Source: Casuarina equisetifolia
Taxonomy: Eukaryota; Streptophyta; Magnoliopsida; Fagales; Casuarinaceae
Direction: 5' to 3'
Length of the DNA stretch: 64,000 bases
Assembly (NCBI GenBank): GCA_028551475.1
Contig: CM052359.1
Span: 3,163,583 to 3,227,582 of the forward strand
The notes under the pieces were generated by a model that was not told the origin of the DNA, did no database searches, and was given only the letters and a program-made list of their open reading frames with translations. Shown here piece by piece: positions 11,179 through 22,335 of the stretch; position 1 is the first letter of the stretch, and every line of letters starts with the position of its first letter. The position numbers were made by a program, and so were the translations under genes.

Positions 11179-12387
11179 GGATGATGTGATCATGTTGTTA
11201 TGTGGCAATGAGAGATTAATGGGAGAAAAAACTGAAGATTATGAGGCATCAGTATTGGTTATAGGGAGTTCTTTTCAAGGGAGGACTCTAACAGGTATAA
11301 GCAACTTGAGAGATAGGTCTAAGTTGAGGCAGAGAAATCCTTATGAAAATAAAGAATGCTACTATTGTAAAAGAAAAGGTCACATAAGAGCAAATTGCAA
11401 GAAAATGTTAGAAGATTTCATAGACTTTAAGAAAATGAAAGATGAGGACTCAAACTTATAGATTTGTGTAGTAGATGATTATGAGATTCTTTTATTGCTT
11501 TTGGAAGATGAGAGGTCACTTGTAATGAGTAATAGATGGTTGGATTTCACTATAGGTGCTCATGTATTTAGGGAGGAAGCATGTTTTGATACCTTGAAGA
11601 AAGGAGGAGATCTTGACATTATTATTGTGGGAGATAAAGAGAAGATGAAGGTTGAAGGCATTAGCATCGTTAGATTTAAGCTTTGTAATGGTGATGTCAA
11701 GAGTTAAGTAGAATGTGAGGTATGCACCATCTTGTGGGTACAATGTTATAGTTGTAGGAGAGTTAGCTGCATGTGGGTATTTATACATTGGAAGAGGTGA
11801 TTGATTTAAGATATTTAAGCAAGGCAAAGTTATTCTTCAAGGCTAGAAGAGAAGAGCTAAAAAGATTTATTTTTTAGATGGTCAAGCTATTTAGAAGAAA
11901 AGTGAAGACAAAGCAACAATAAAGTAGGCAAGAATTATATCCAAACACAAGAAGAACAAAGAAGACAAGTGTGTGAAGTTTTTTGAAGATGTGAAGGTAT
12001 TGGAGATTTATTTATCAAGAGAGGAATTGTTGGATGCAACTCAAATTTCAAAAGAGTTCCACATAATTTTAGAGTCCATGTCTTACAAGGATTGAAAAAA
12101 GAAAGAGTATCTATCTCACAGGAATTAGAAAAGAAGAATTGTTTGTCTCACATTGATTAAAGAACCAACTTGTGGGAGTTAGAAGGCCTATAAAAAGGAT
12201 TTTATGCAGTTCTTAAGGAGATATAAGAGAACTTAAGTGGTAATACTAATAATTAAGTATTGAGTTATTTGTAGAGTATTACTAAGCTAAGGTTGAAAGA
12301 ATTTCTTAGTATTACAAAGCTAAGTTAAGCGTATATGTGTTTTGATCCCTTGTTGAGGAATTGTGTTGGCAAATTCCTAACAAGGAT
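11177..12387 (+). mobile_element. Degenerate Ty1/copia gag-protease fragment with probable LTR
   Basis: The frame 11177-11461 holds a gag end with a CCHC zinc knuckle (CYYCKRKGHIRANC at about 11360-11400). A following stretch to about 11830 resembles the copia protease region (RWLDFTIGAHVF for the usual DSGATYH-like site, then VRYAPSCGYN...VGELAACGY), with a stop near 11704. From about 12150 a TATAAAAAGG box and AT-rich tail look like LTR. Integrase and reverse transcriptase are absent, so it is a dead fragment. Element limits are approximate. Confidence 0.65.
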
Positions 12388-12790
12388 TGCTTATTATTTT
12401 TGAATCACCAAACTTACGAGTTATGTAGTATCATTGAAGTAAGTTGACCCTAACCCAAATATTCCTTTGAATGACATTTTGGATGGTTGTATTTATTTAT
12501 GGTATAAACAAACTTGTATTTTGAGCAATGAAATTACTCATAGAAATTAGGAGGATGGAAAATCACACATAATCAAAATAAGTATCTATTCAGAGTTCAT
12601 TTTTTTTGACCATGTTAAAACTCACTTATTTTAGCATAAAAAGATGAATGGTAAAACTCCATGATTACAAGGGATAATATCTTGAACCAACATATGATTC
12701 AACTTTATTTGTTAGTAGGTGCAGCCTTTTACACATTCTAGAATTACCAAGGTGACATAGAAAGAACACAAAAAATCCACTTCTCAAGTA
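12388..12790. repeat. CAD 3'-flank spacer repeat, copy next to G2
   Basis: Second copy of the spacer at 10840-11178, same orientation, directly before the G2 stop codon. The two copies bracket the copia fragment. Homologous spacers lie at about 17690-18070, 23900-24360, 32960-33490 and 38960-39830, the last two interrupted by insertions. Confidence 0.7.
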
Positions 12791-12822
12791 CAAGTCCTAA
12801 TTGGCCCAATAGGCAGCGATGT

Positions 12823-14782
12823 TCAAGAGCTGGATTTCAACGTCTTCTCAATGTCGATGACAAATCGGTACTTGACATCCGCTTTCTGGAGGCGTTCCAT
12901 GGCGGTGTTCAAATAATCAATTGGAATCACCTCGATGTCAGCTGCGATGTTATGTTTGGCAGCAAAGTCGATCATTTCTTGCGTCTCCTTCATACCTCCG
13001 ATGGCGCTTCCACCCAGTAGCTTCCTTCCTGTCATCCCATGATATTCATCAATATAAAATCTCTCAATAGAAACACCATTAGATGATTTCACCAAGTTAC
13101 TTTGAGATCGTAAAAAAGATGGCAAGCAAATGAAATCCGAACCATAAAAGATTGCCTATGCTTACCCTGGAGTAAAGGGAAGATTGGCAACTCTAATGGC
13201 TTCTCTGCTGCACCAACCGTCACAAGTTTTCCATGTGACTTCAACAGGCAAATTAGAGGCAGGAGAGGATGTTTTGCCGACACTGTATCGATTATCCCAT
13301 CCAATGTGCCTTGTGCAGCCTATACAGTTGATAAAACCAGCAAGTTAGACACGACACACAAAGTAAATCAACATAAATTTTTCAGTCAATAAGCTAGTAA
13401 TCCAGTAATTAGTTCTTAGATCCGATTCTCAACTCCTAAACCCTAGAAAAGAAGATTTTTTTTTTTAATTTTTTTTTGCAACATGTTACCAACTTAGTAC
13501 CTGCATCTGATCCTGGTCATGGCTCACCAAAAACGAATCGGCACCAAGACGTGCCAAAGCCTCCTCTTTCTTCTTGAGTGAGGTGCTGATCAACGTCACC
13601 TTAACCCCCATAGCTTTAGCAAACTTCACAGCCACATGGCCAAGGCCACCGAGTCCAACCACACCCACATGCATGCCGGGTTTATCAAGGCCATAATATC
13701 TCAAGGGGCTGTACACAGTGATCCCGGCACAAAGGAGAGGAGCACCCGCGTCAAGTGGTAGGTTATCCGGAATACGGACCACAAAGTGTTCATCAGCAAC
13801 CATGGTATTGGAGTAGCCGCCGCACGTGGTGGTTCCGTCGTAGTACTTGACGCCATAGGTTAGGATCATCTTGGGGCAGTAATTTTCAAGGTTATTCGCG
13901 CAGTTATCGCAAGAGTGACATGCCCCAACCATGCAGCCTACGCCAACTTTGTCTCCAACCTTGAATTTCTGCACTTCGCTCCCAACCTCCGTCACTATAC
14001 CCATGATCTCATGCCTGCATTATCCGATTCAGTAGACATGATTAAAACATGATATACTAATAAGTTTAGGAAATCAAATCCTGCACTGGATTCGTTGACA
14101 ATATTCTATGTAGTGGACAAATACTTTGGGTTCATTCATCTATTGATTACAGAAAATCCAGGAAACTTTCTAGTACTCCCGTACGTGGTTTGTGAAAACA
14201 TACCCAGGCACAATGGGGTAGCTGGAAATGCCCCATTCATTCTTGACCATGTGAAGATCGGAGTGGCATATCCCGCAATACAGGATTCTAAGTGTCACGT
14301 CCTTTTCTCCGGTCGCCCTGCAGTCGCACCATTGTAACACAAACCAAAAGTCAGAACATCTCCAAGATCGGAAAAGGAAACCATAAAAGAGAAGTTCTAA
14401 AGCATGGATCGTTGTCTATGGTTATCCATCAATCACCAGGGCAACATTGCTAAACGATGAAATCGATGCGTTTTTATCATAAACCCAACTCGAGTCAGAT
14501 CAAGTTCTATGTTCACGCACTGTTGAAAACGGAAACCAATCAGAACTTTAGGTTATGTGTTTCTTTGTTCGATTGGTTTCTCATACATTCACATGATTAA
14601 CAGAATTTTCCTCTACGAAAGAAAGAACAGGAATCGGAAAAGATTAAATAGTGTGAGAGAGAGAAAGCAAAAGAGAAAGAGGACCTTCTAGAGAAGTTGA
14701 AGGGAGAGAGGACACCAGAAGAATCCCTGGCAGCCCATCCAAAGGCCTTCCTGGGGTGCTCTTGCTCCGGTGACTTCGCCAT
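12823..14782 (-). CDS. CAD-like NADP-dependent zinc alcohol dehydrogenase (G2)
   Basis: Five exons: 14782-14685, 14317-14204, 14014-13501, 13319-13166, 13028-12823 (TGA), coding 361 residues with no disruption. Visible residues: [20 protein letters not shown] start; catalytic zinc Cys50, His72, Cys166; Ser52 and His55 of the proton relay in CHSDLH; Glu73; structural-zinc Cys103, 106, 109, 117; GLGGLG at about 191-196; STS at about 214-216 followed by lysines, expected for NADPH. The family interconverts hydroxycinnamyl or terpenoid alcohols and aldehydes (CAD/ELI3/mannitol-dehydrogenase-like). No signal peptide is seen, so it is probably cytosolic. It is convergent with ELP4. I chose the ATG at 14782 because exon 1 length and the MAKSP start match its paralogues. 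Exact substrate unknown. Confidence 0.93.
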
Positions 14783-15000
14783 TTCTCTCTTTTCTCGCAC
14801 GTCGAAAGCAATAAAGGAACGATCGGAACTGGAATCAGGAACGAAAGGTAGCGAAGGGCGGAGAGAAAGATGAAAAGACCAAGAGATGATATGCTAGCCA
14901 CAAACGGGTGCTCTATATACAGCAAGTAGGCGTAGTTCGGTATCGAGGGTCTAACGTACTTGGTGAGCTCCGACGCGCTGACGTACTTGGTGAGCTCACG
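14783..15000 (-). promoter_or_regulatory. G2 promoter: TATA box and duplicated upstream element
   Basis: A TATATA stretch lies at 14913-14919, about 130 bp above the ATG. The shared element occurs twice, at 14951-14970 (CTAACGTACTTGGTGAGCTC, one change in the TGACG core) and 14978-14999, 27 bp apart. TGACG is the core of as-1/TGA-type bZIP sites; binding here is inference. Confidence 0.55.
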
Positions 15001-17021
15001 AGAGTCAGAAGTCAGTCCTGATTTGGGTAATCTCGGCGCATGGTGCTGGAAGGTGATCCCATTTTCTCCTTTATGAATAGAAACTCCTGATTTGTGTTGC
15101 GAAAGATGCGCTTCTTCCATTCGAAATTCCCGTAGAATTGGTGGTCATTGAATTAAGACTGAAGCACTCTTATAGCAGAAGGCTCTGAACGGAATCGAGG
15201 CTTAGGACCCAGTTGTCTTATATGCACGTTGCTTTCACATGCTCCATGTGAAAATGCAAGGCCATATCTTCGTCATTTATTAGAATTGGCTGTTCATTGT
15301 AGACTCTAAATTGTTGTTAAGAGTAAATTGGTCATTTTAACATATAGAGGTAAATAGTCTTGGGAAATTTAAGACTTATTAATTGCTTAATTAAGTAATC
15401 GAGTCGGAACAAAGTCTAGATAGAAAAATTGTAAGCTTAAATATTTTAATCTTAGTAAATTGTTATTCGTTGAATGTAGAGAAAGTTTATTTTAAACTAC
15501 ATACGTATTTGATGTTCTTTGTAATTATGTAAGCGTTTTTTTATTTCTATTGATCATGATTCTCTCGACAACAAGAATCTCATGATTAGGTAATAATTAA
15601 GATGGATTTATTAATTTAGAGAAGTCTTAGCGACCTCAAAATTTTAGCCTAAGCTAACCCAAAAGGGAAATTTTTCTTGACAAGACGGAAGTAACTATAT
15701 CACTCATAGGTCTTGGGTGAACACCTGTATTATCAAAAACAGATGTTTCTAAAGTACACAATTATGCAATAACACTTGGACATAGAAAATGATTCTTATG
15801 AAAAGGTTTCTAGTTGCAAACTAAATGAATCAGATAGTGGGAACTGGAAATTAATTTTTATATGTGATGATTATTGGCTACTTGAAGGACTTATTGCTTG
15901 CAGGCTTAAAGGGCAAACCATTCTCAATTTTAGAATTCCAAGAGATGCAAATGCTTCAATGATAACAAGCAATTAAGTGGAACTTACCAACTAATAAGAG
16001 GTGTTTGAGGCCAATGCTTGTATTTAACATAAATTCTATATTAAAGCTTGATGATGTGAGAGAAGATAAGCTTGTATAGACCATAATTAATGATGGGAAG
16101 TTCTTATTCAACTTAACATAGAAAGCTCTCATCTTTCAAGGACCTAGAGTCAATTGGTATAGAATTGCTTTATTTATGTATATTTTGCCTTGATATGCAA
16201 TGATAAAATAGTTGGCAATCCAAAATTAGCTAGCAAAAAGAGATAAACTCCACTTTCTTAGAAATTCTAGAAATAAAGGTTGTTTGTGTAATACATTTAC
16301 TAAATTTTGAGATCACAGTTTTCTTTTAAGAATGCCTTTACTTAATTATAGTCTTGGATTAATTAGATACTATACCTAATGTGACACAATCAAACCTATC
16401 ATGATTTTTAAAGATTAGTTAGCTCCTTCACCATACAAAAGGCATTGTATTCTTAAATTTGTATATGTAACTTTTGTTTATGCAATGTGAGTCCTAAATG
16501 TGTAACTTTTGAAATTATCAAAAGACTTATAAGAGATAGATTTCATTGTGCTAAAATGATCCCTAAAACAATTAAAAACCTATTTATTTTGCATAAGGGG
16601 TCGACCTTGAAGGGGATTTGTTATTCAGATTGCGAATACTTGAGACTTTCAGCCCCCTTACAGAATGTGGAGAAGGGCTACTAAAGGTATTTATTTGTCA
16701 AAACGAGGGTGTGGGAGAAAATTCCAACCACCCTGAGGTGGCCAGCGGCCAACAAGAAAATAAGAAGCCGGAAAAACAAACTTTGAAATTTGAAAATCTG
16801 AGAGCATTTTCAAGGAGAGAGAATGGAGGGGTCTGAAGCCTCCCTTTCCTCCTTTAAGTTTGTCTTTAAAATGCTAGATCATGATTTTCTCTTGCTGTCA
16901 CTTTTTCCTTGGCATGCCCTTCTCTTCTTTGCATTTTATGCCAAATCAAGTTTATATGTCTCTTTCAGCACTAAAAAAGTATTTTAAAGAAGATTGCTCC
17001 TAGTATTGTGTATCAAAAGCC
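15001..17021. other. Spacer between G2 and the G3 unit
   Basis: No gene seen. Much of it belongs to the duplicated unit: blocks near 15290-15440 (AATTGGTCATTTTAA, GACTTATTAATTGCTTAATT) and 16180-16320 (GGCAATCCAAAATTAGCTAG) recur above G3, G4, G5 and G6. The part 16600-16850 is less AT-rich and not recognised. Confidence 0.5.
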
Positions 17022-17545
17022 AGCTCCTCAAAAACAAATGATTGGTCTTTTGAATGAACACAAAATAGAACATAATAATACCCAAATACCAAAAACTTTG
17101 TTTGCCGCTTTGTCACTTATTTAACGAGCTTGCATTATACTATGGGTTTCTCCATCTGCTACTCATATGTCTATTGAGAAAAGGTTAAACCATGGTCCTA
17201 TTTAGTCATCATTGTTGTTTATGTTCATGAACATTCTTTGTTATTTCTTTCCTATTGGTTCATAGAAGAACTTTTGCAATAGGAGAGTTCTCATGAGTAA
17301 TTTACAGCCATTTTTTAGTTCTAGCTGTTATCTTTATCTGCTTGTTTTTCTACTTTACCTAGTTGGGTTAACTCTTTGGTTAGGTTCTTGTGATTCTTGG
17401 TGCAACAACATTCTCAATAAAGTTGCAAAAGACTTTTAGTTTTGGAGTGTCAAAATCAAGCCCTTATAGATGGTTCAAGTAGGAGTTCTTATGTCATATT
17501 TGTCACTAGTTTCATCACTAATAAGCAATTCAGCTTGTTGTAAGT
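17022..17545 (+). pseudogene. ELP4 3' fragment A (exons 7-8) before G3
   Basis: 17025-17099 matches the end of ELP4 exon 7 (the GGTCTTCTGAATGTTCACAA region) and 17384-about 17545 matches exon 8 (GTTCCTGTGATTCTTGATGC, ATTCTCAATAAAGTTGCAAA, TCTAAATCAAGCCC). The intron between them is also recognisable (ATTGTTGTTTATGTTCATGA). Exons 1-6 are missing and there are many changes. At the site of the ELP4 indel this copy reads GCC CTT ATA GAT GGT, keeping the ancestral frame. Confidence 0.8.
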
Positions 17546-18130
17546 TTCTTCAAGAATGCTCACATGTTGCCAATACGTTGCTGGTCTTTCTTGCCAAAGT
17601 CCTTTATTTTTCTTATTTTCAACTAACCTTAGAATTAGTATATCTCATTTGGGCATTCTTTGTTTGATATCAACATCTATATTTGTGGGCCTATTTATTA
17701 TTTTTGAATCATCAAACTTAACAGTCATATAGTGTCATTCAAGTAAGTTGACTCTGTCCCTAATATTACTTTGAATGACATTTGGACAATTGTATTTATT
17801 TGTAGTATAAGAAACTCATATCTTGAAAAATGAGATTACTTGTGAAAAATCATGCATAATTAGATCAAGTATCTATTTAGTGTTCGTTATCTATGGCCAT
17901 GTGAAAATCATTTATTTTAGAATAAAAAGATCAATGTTAAAACTCCAAGATTACAAGGGATAATATCTTAAACCAACTTATGATTCAACTTTATCAATCA
18001 AAAAGTACAACCGTTTACACATTGTAGAATTACGCAATTAACAGAGAAACAAAGAAAAACAAAAAATAAAATAAAAATGAAAATCCAGTTCTCAAATATG
18101 AATCCTCATTGGCCCAACATGCAGCAATAT

Positions 18131-20015
18131 TCAGGAGCTGGACTTCATGGTGTTCGCGATGTCGATCACAAATCTGTATTTGACATCCGCTTTCGCAAGG
18201 CGCTCCATGGCAGTGTTCACATAATCAATGGGAATCATCTCGATGTCAGACGTGATGTTGTGTTTGGCTGCAAAGTCGATCATTTCTTGCGTCTCCTTCA
18301 TTCCTCCAATGCAACTTCCTCCCACTACCTTCCTTCCTGTCATCCCATGAAATTCGTTAATACACAATCTCTCAACGGGAACAACATAATATGGTTTCAC
18401 AAAATTACAATTAGGAATTAGAAAAGACGGCAAGCAAATGATCACCAAACTAGAAAAGATTGCATATGCTTTACCCATGAGTAAAGGGAAGACGGGCAAC
18501 TCTAATGGCTTCTCTGGTCCACCAACCAGAACAAGCTTTCCATGAGATTTCAACAGGCTAATTAGAGGCAGTAGAGGATGCTGTGCGGAGACCGTATCAA
18601 TGATCCCATCCAACGTGCCTTGTGCAGCCTATATAGTTGATAAAGCCAGAAAGGAAAACACACTACATGAGCTAAATAACAAAGGTTTCAGCCACCAGGC
18701 CAGTAAATCCAATAGCTGGTTAAGTTACAAACTTAGTACCTGCATCTGATTCGGGTCATGGCTCACCAAAAAGGCGTCGGCACCTAGACGTGCCAAAGCT
18801 TCCTCCTTCTTCTGAGGTGAGGTGCTGATCAACGTCACCTTAAGCCCCATAGCCTTAGCAAACTTCACAGCCACATGGCCCAGGCCACCGAGTCCAACCA
18901 CACCCACATGCATGCCGGGTTTATTAAGTCCGTAATATTGCAGGGGACTGTACACAGTAATCCCGGCACAAAGGAGAGGAGCACTGGCGTCTAGAGGTAG
19001 GTTATCCGGAATACGGACCACAAAGTGTTCATCCACCACCATTATGTCAGAGTAGCCACCGTATGTGGTGCTCCCATCGTAGTACTTGAAGCCATAGGTT
19101 TGGATCATCTTAAGGCAGTAATTTTCAAGTTTATTCGTACAGTTATCACAAGAGCGACATGCTCCAACCAAGCAGCCTACGCCAACTTTGTCTCCGACAT
19201 TGAATTTCTGCACTTTGCTCCCTACCTCTGTCACTACACCCACGAGCTCATGCCTGCATTATCCCGTTCAGTAGATGTGATTTAAACATGGCATGACAAG
19301 AAGTTTAGGAAATGAAATCCCGCACTAAATTCGTTGATAATATTCTATGTGGTGGACAAATATTTTGGCCTCATTCATCCGCTATTAATAATAGAAAGTC
19401 CATGAAACTTTTTACTTTTGGATAACCTATAATAATGTACTACTTTGCATAGTATGTAAATTGTAATAAACTTTTGTAAGAGTTTAAAAATTTACCAAAT
19501 ATAATTTTTGAGCATAAATAAAGATATTATAACTAAATAATTATATTTTTTTAATAATATATAATACTTGATCTTTCGTAATATACTACTGTTGTTTGTG
19601 AAAACATACCCAGGGACAAGGGGGTAGCTGGAAATGCCCCATTCATTTTTTATCATGTGAAGATCGGAGTGGCATATCCCGCAGTACAGGATTTTGAATG
19701 TCACGTCATTTTCTCCGGTCGCCCTGCAGTCACACCATTAGAACACAGACCAAGATTTCAGAACATCTCCGAGAACGGAGGAGGAACTATAAATGAGAAG
19801 TTGTAAATCATGGATTGTTGTCGATGGTTATTCTTCTCTATTTATCATGAACAAAAACTTCCAGATGCAAAAGAAAGCAAAAGAATTCGGAAAAGACGAG
19901 AGAAAGAGAAACGGCACCTTCTAGAGAAGTTGAAGGGAGAGAGGACACCAGAAGAATCCCTGGCAGCCCATCCAAAGGCCTTCCTGGTGTGCTCATGCTT
20001 CGGCGAAGTCGCCAT
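18131..20015 (-). CDS. CAD-like NADP-dependent zinc alcohol dehydrogenase (G3)
   Basis: Exons: 20015-19918, 19723-19610, 19253-18740, 18628-18475, 18336-18131 (TGA), coding 361 residues with no lesion. The protein starts [20 protein letters not shown]. All zinc ligands are present, with SDLH proton relay, GLGGLG and [12 protein letters not shown]. Differences from its neighbours include YCLKM for YCPKM beside the fourth structural cysteine, HELVG instead of HEIVG, and SCIGG in exon 5 as in G4. Introns are short. It sits in a duplicated unit with ELP4 fragment A on its 3' side. The same CAD/ELI3-type reduction is inferred. Confidence 0.92.
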
Positions 20016-20250
20016 TTCTCTCTTTTCTCACACTTCTAAAGCAAAAAAGGAACAATCGGAACTGAAAGCAGGAGCGAAAGGAAGAGAAGGAAGTACAGAA
20101 AGACGCAAAGACCGAGAGATGAGCTGCAGGCCACAAACGGGAGTTTCTATATATAGCGAGCGGAGGGTGTTCGTGATCTGAGGTGCTGACGTACTTGGTT
20201 AGCTCACAGGAGCGAGGCGCTGGCGCTGACGTACTTGGTGAGCTCACAGG
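20016..20250 (-). promoter_or_regulatory. G3 promoter: TATA box and two upstream elements
   Basis: CTATATATAG at about 20148-20156 lies about 135 bp above the ATG. The shared element occurs at 20186-20207 (one base off, GGTTAGCTC) and exactly at 20226-20247, 40 bp apart. The spacing between copies differs from G2 (27 bp), so either the duplicates arose separately or the spacer changed. Confidence 0.55.
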
Positions 20251-20904
20251 AGTGAGAACGGCCATGCGGGTCTCCTTCCTAGAAATTGAAACTGGACCAC
20301 GCTGATTGTGGAGCCACAGAAAGGCCTTTTTCTGTTGGAACTTCTCGGAGAATTTGGGGTCATTGAATCAGGGCCGGAGATGTGGGCCTAAAACCGAAAT
20401 GGTAAAGCAAGAACCAGATTTCTCATAATAGAAGGCCCTCAAAGGATCCAGGCTTGGTACCAAGTTGTCTCGGATGCACGTTGCCTTCACTTGCTCCGTG
20501 TGAAAATGAATTTGTTCCCACGAGAAATGAAGCAAGGATGATATCTTCATCGTTTATAAAAATTTGGTATTAATTATTGATCTAAAATTGGTGGTAAGGA
20601 CAAATTGGTCACTTTAATCCGAAAATAAGATTGTCCTTTGAGATTTAGGACTTATTAATTGCTGAATATAAATAATCAAGTTACGAAAAAGTGTAGATAG
20701 AAGAACGGTAAACTTTAACATTATGGTCTAAGTAAATTGTTTTGCCTTGGACATAGAGAATGGTGATTCTGAATCACATACAAATTTAATGTTCTTTGTA
20801 ATTGTATACCTGTTGTTAATAGGCTATTACCAAGTTGTTAACTAGTGTCTGTTCAGGATCTATTTACTGGATTTAATGCTCCATACCTCTAAACCTTCTT
20901 CATT

Positions 20905-20931
20905 TAATAATAATAATAATAATAATAATAA
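20905..20931. repeat. AAT trinucleotide microsatellite
   Basis: A run of about eight AAT units lies in the spacer. The same place in the G5/G6 spacer (about 36625) has only a short AATAA run, so the tract expanded here. Confidence 0.75.
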
Positions 20932-21077
20932 ATTGCTTATATGTTTTAATCATTGTAATCAGAATTCCTTAATTAGGTAAGAATTAAGATATAATTGTTA
21001 TTAATTTAGAGATGCAAAGGTTTCAATGATAATAAGCAATTAACATTGGAACTTGCCTACCAACAAAAAGTGCTTAT

Positions 21078-21443
21078 TGTGATGGGTTTGGGTTTCATTC
21101 CAAAAGATCAACGCAATAGAAGGAGTAGGTAGACTTCTTTTTATGGTTAGATCATCTTATTTACTTTTTTGATATAGGAGAATAAAATCCATTATATTCT
21201 CTCTCACCTAAATTTATATTACCCTTAACATGGATAAAAACCCCTTGTCTACCTTATAGTAAGGGATAAGAGTTGCAAGCCATTGAGTCAAGTAGCAATT
21301 TGGCTTTGATACCATATGCCACAAGCTTGGATTTTATTTCAAAAGATTAATCCAATGAAAGGAGTAACTAAACTCTCTTATATGACTAATTGTTTTGCTT
21401 GCCTTTTTGATGTTAAAGAATGAAGTTCATTATATTATAACCA
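21078..21443 (-). mobile_element. TRIM-like miniature LTR retroelement
   Basis: Two direct repeats of about 128 bp, 21078-21206 and 21317-21443, align over their whole length (shared: TTCAAAAGAT, AAGGAGTA, TTTTTGAT, CCATTATATT-like). Each begins TG and ends CA. Two bases inside the right copy, the minus strand reads TGGTATCAAAGCC, close to the initiator-Met tRNA primer-binding site. Only about 110 bp lies between the repeats, with a purine-rich AAGGGG-like stretch near the other repeat. LTR-PBS-short interior-PPT-LTR is the TRIM layout. It encodes nothing, and the matching place in neighbouring spacers lacks it. I saw no clear target duplication. Confidence 0.65.
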
Positions 21444-22335
21444 ATACTCACAATTAACATAAATTCTATATTAGAGCTTATTGACATGAGAGAAGATAAT
21501 AATCATGTATATATTGTAGCTACAAATGGAAAGTTCTTAGTTAACTCAACATCGAAAGCTCTTGTCATTCAAGAACTTATAGTCAATTGGTATGAGATTG
21601 TCTAATTTAAGTATGAGATTCGTTGATATTCAATGATAATATAGTTGACAATCCAAAATTAACTAGCAATGAGATAGAAACTTAACTTATAGATTCTATA
21701 AATAGAGCTTATTTGTATAACTCAATTTCTAGACCTTGAGATCACTCTTTTTTAGAATTATACTCAATTGTAATCTAAGCATAATTGTATATTGTACTTA
21801 ATGTGAGACTTTCTTATTTATCATGGCTTTCAAAGATCACCTAGCTCTTTCATCATGCAAAAGGCAGGTATTCTTAAATTTGTATATGTAACTTTTGTTT
21901 ATGCAACATGAGTCCTAAACATTAAACTCTTGGAACTATTAGAACACTTAAAAGAGATAAATTTCATTAAAATGATTCATAAAATAGTTAAAATTTATTT
22001 GTTTAACATGTTTGAAAACTTAAGGTGGTAATTTTTTTATGTAATATAATATAGTATATTTTCCCATCATATGGGTATGTGCGCTAACTATTTTATATTG
22101 ATAATTGTTACACATAAGTTTTTCATTGCAAAAGAAAAAAAGAAGAAAAAGAAGAGGAAAAATCAAAATCCTCAAGTTTATCTTTAAAATGCTAGTTTAT
22201 AATTTTCTCCCCCTAGTCACTTTTTCTTGGCATCCTTTCTCTACACTATGATTCATGCCAAATGAAGTTTATATATGTCTTTCACCACTAAAAAAGCATT
22301 TTAAATAAGATTGTTCCTAGTATTATGTACCAAGG

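Larger units (their letters stand above)
20251..22330. other. Spacer between G3 and the G4 unit
   Basis: No gene seen. It holds the same unit blocks as other spacers (for example 20590-20720 and 21620-21750), broken by the TRIM-like element at 21078-21443 and an AAT microsatellite. The segment 22140-22330 (AAGTTTATCTTTAAAATGCT onward) recurs before every ELP4 fragment in the array. Confidence 0.5.

Noticed and set aside
14644..15120. 158-codon minus-strand frame covering the G2 promoter, and similar frames at 26876-27139, 35576-35866 and 42551-42817
   Set aside because: They overlap CAD exon 1 in another frame and extend through TATA boxes and the upstream element; they are shadows of exon 1 and promoter.
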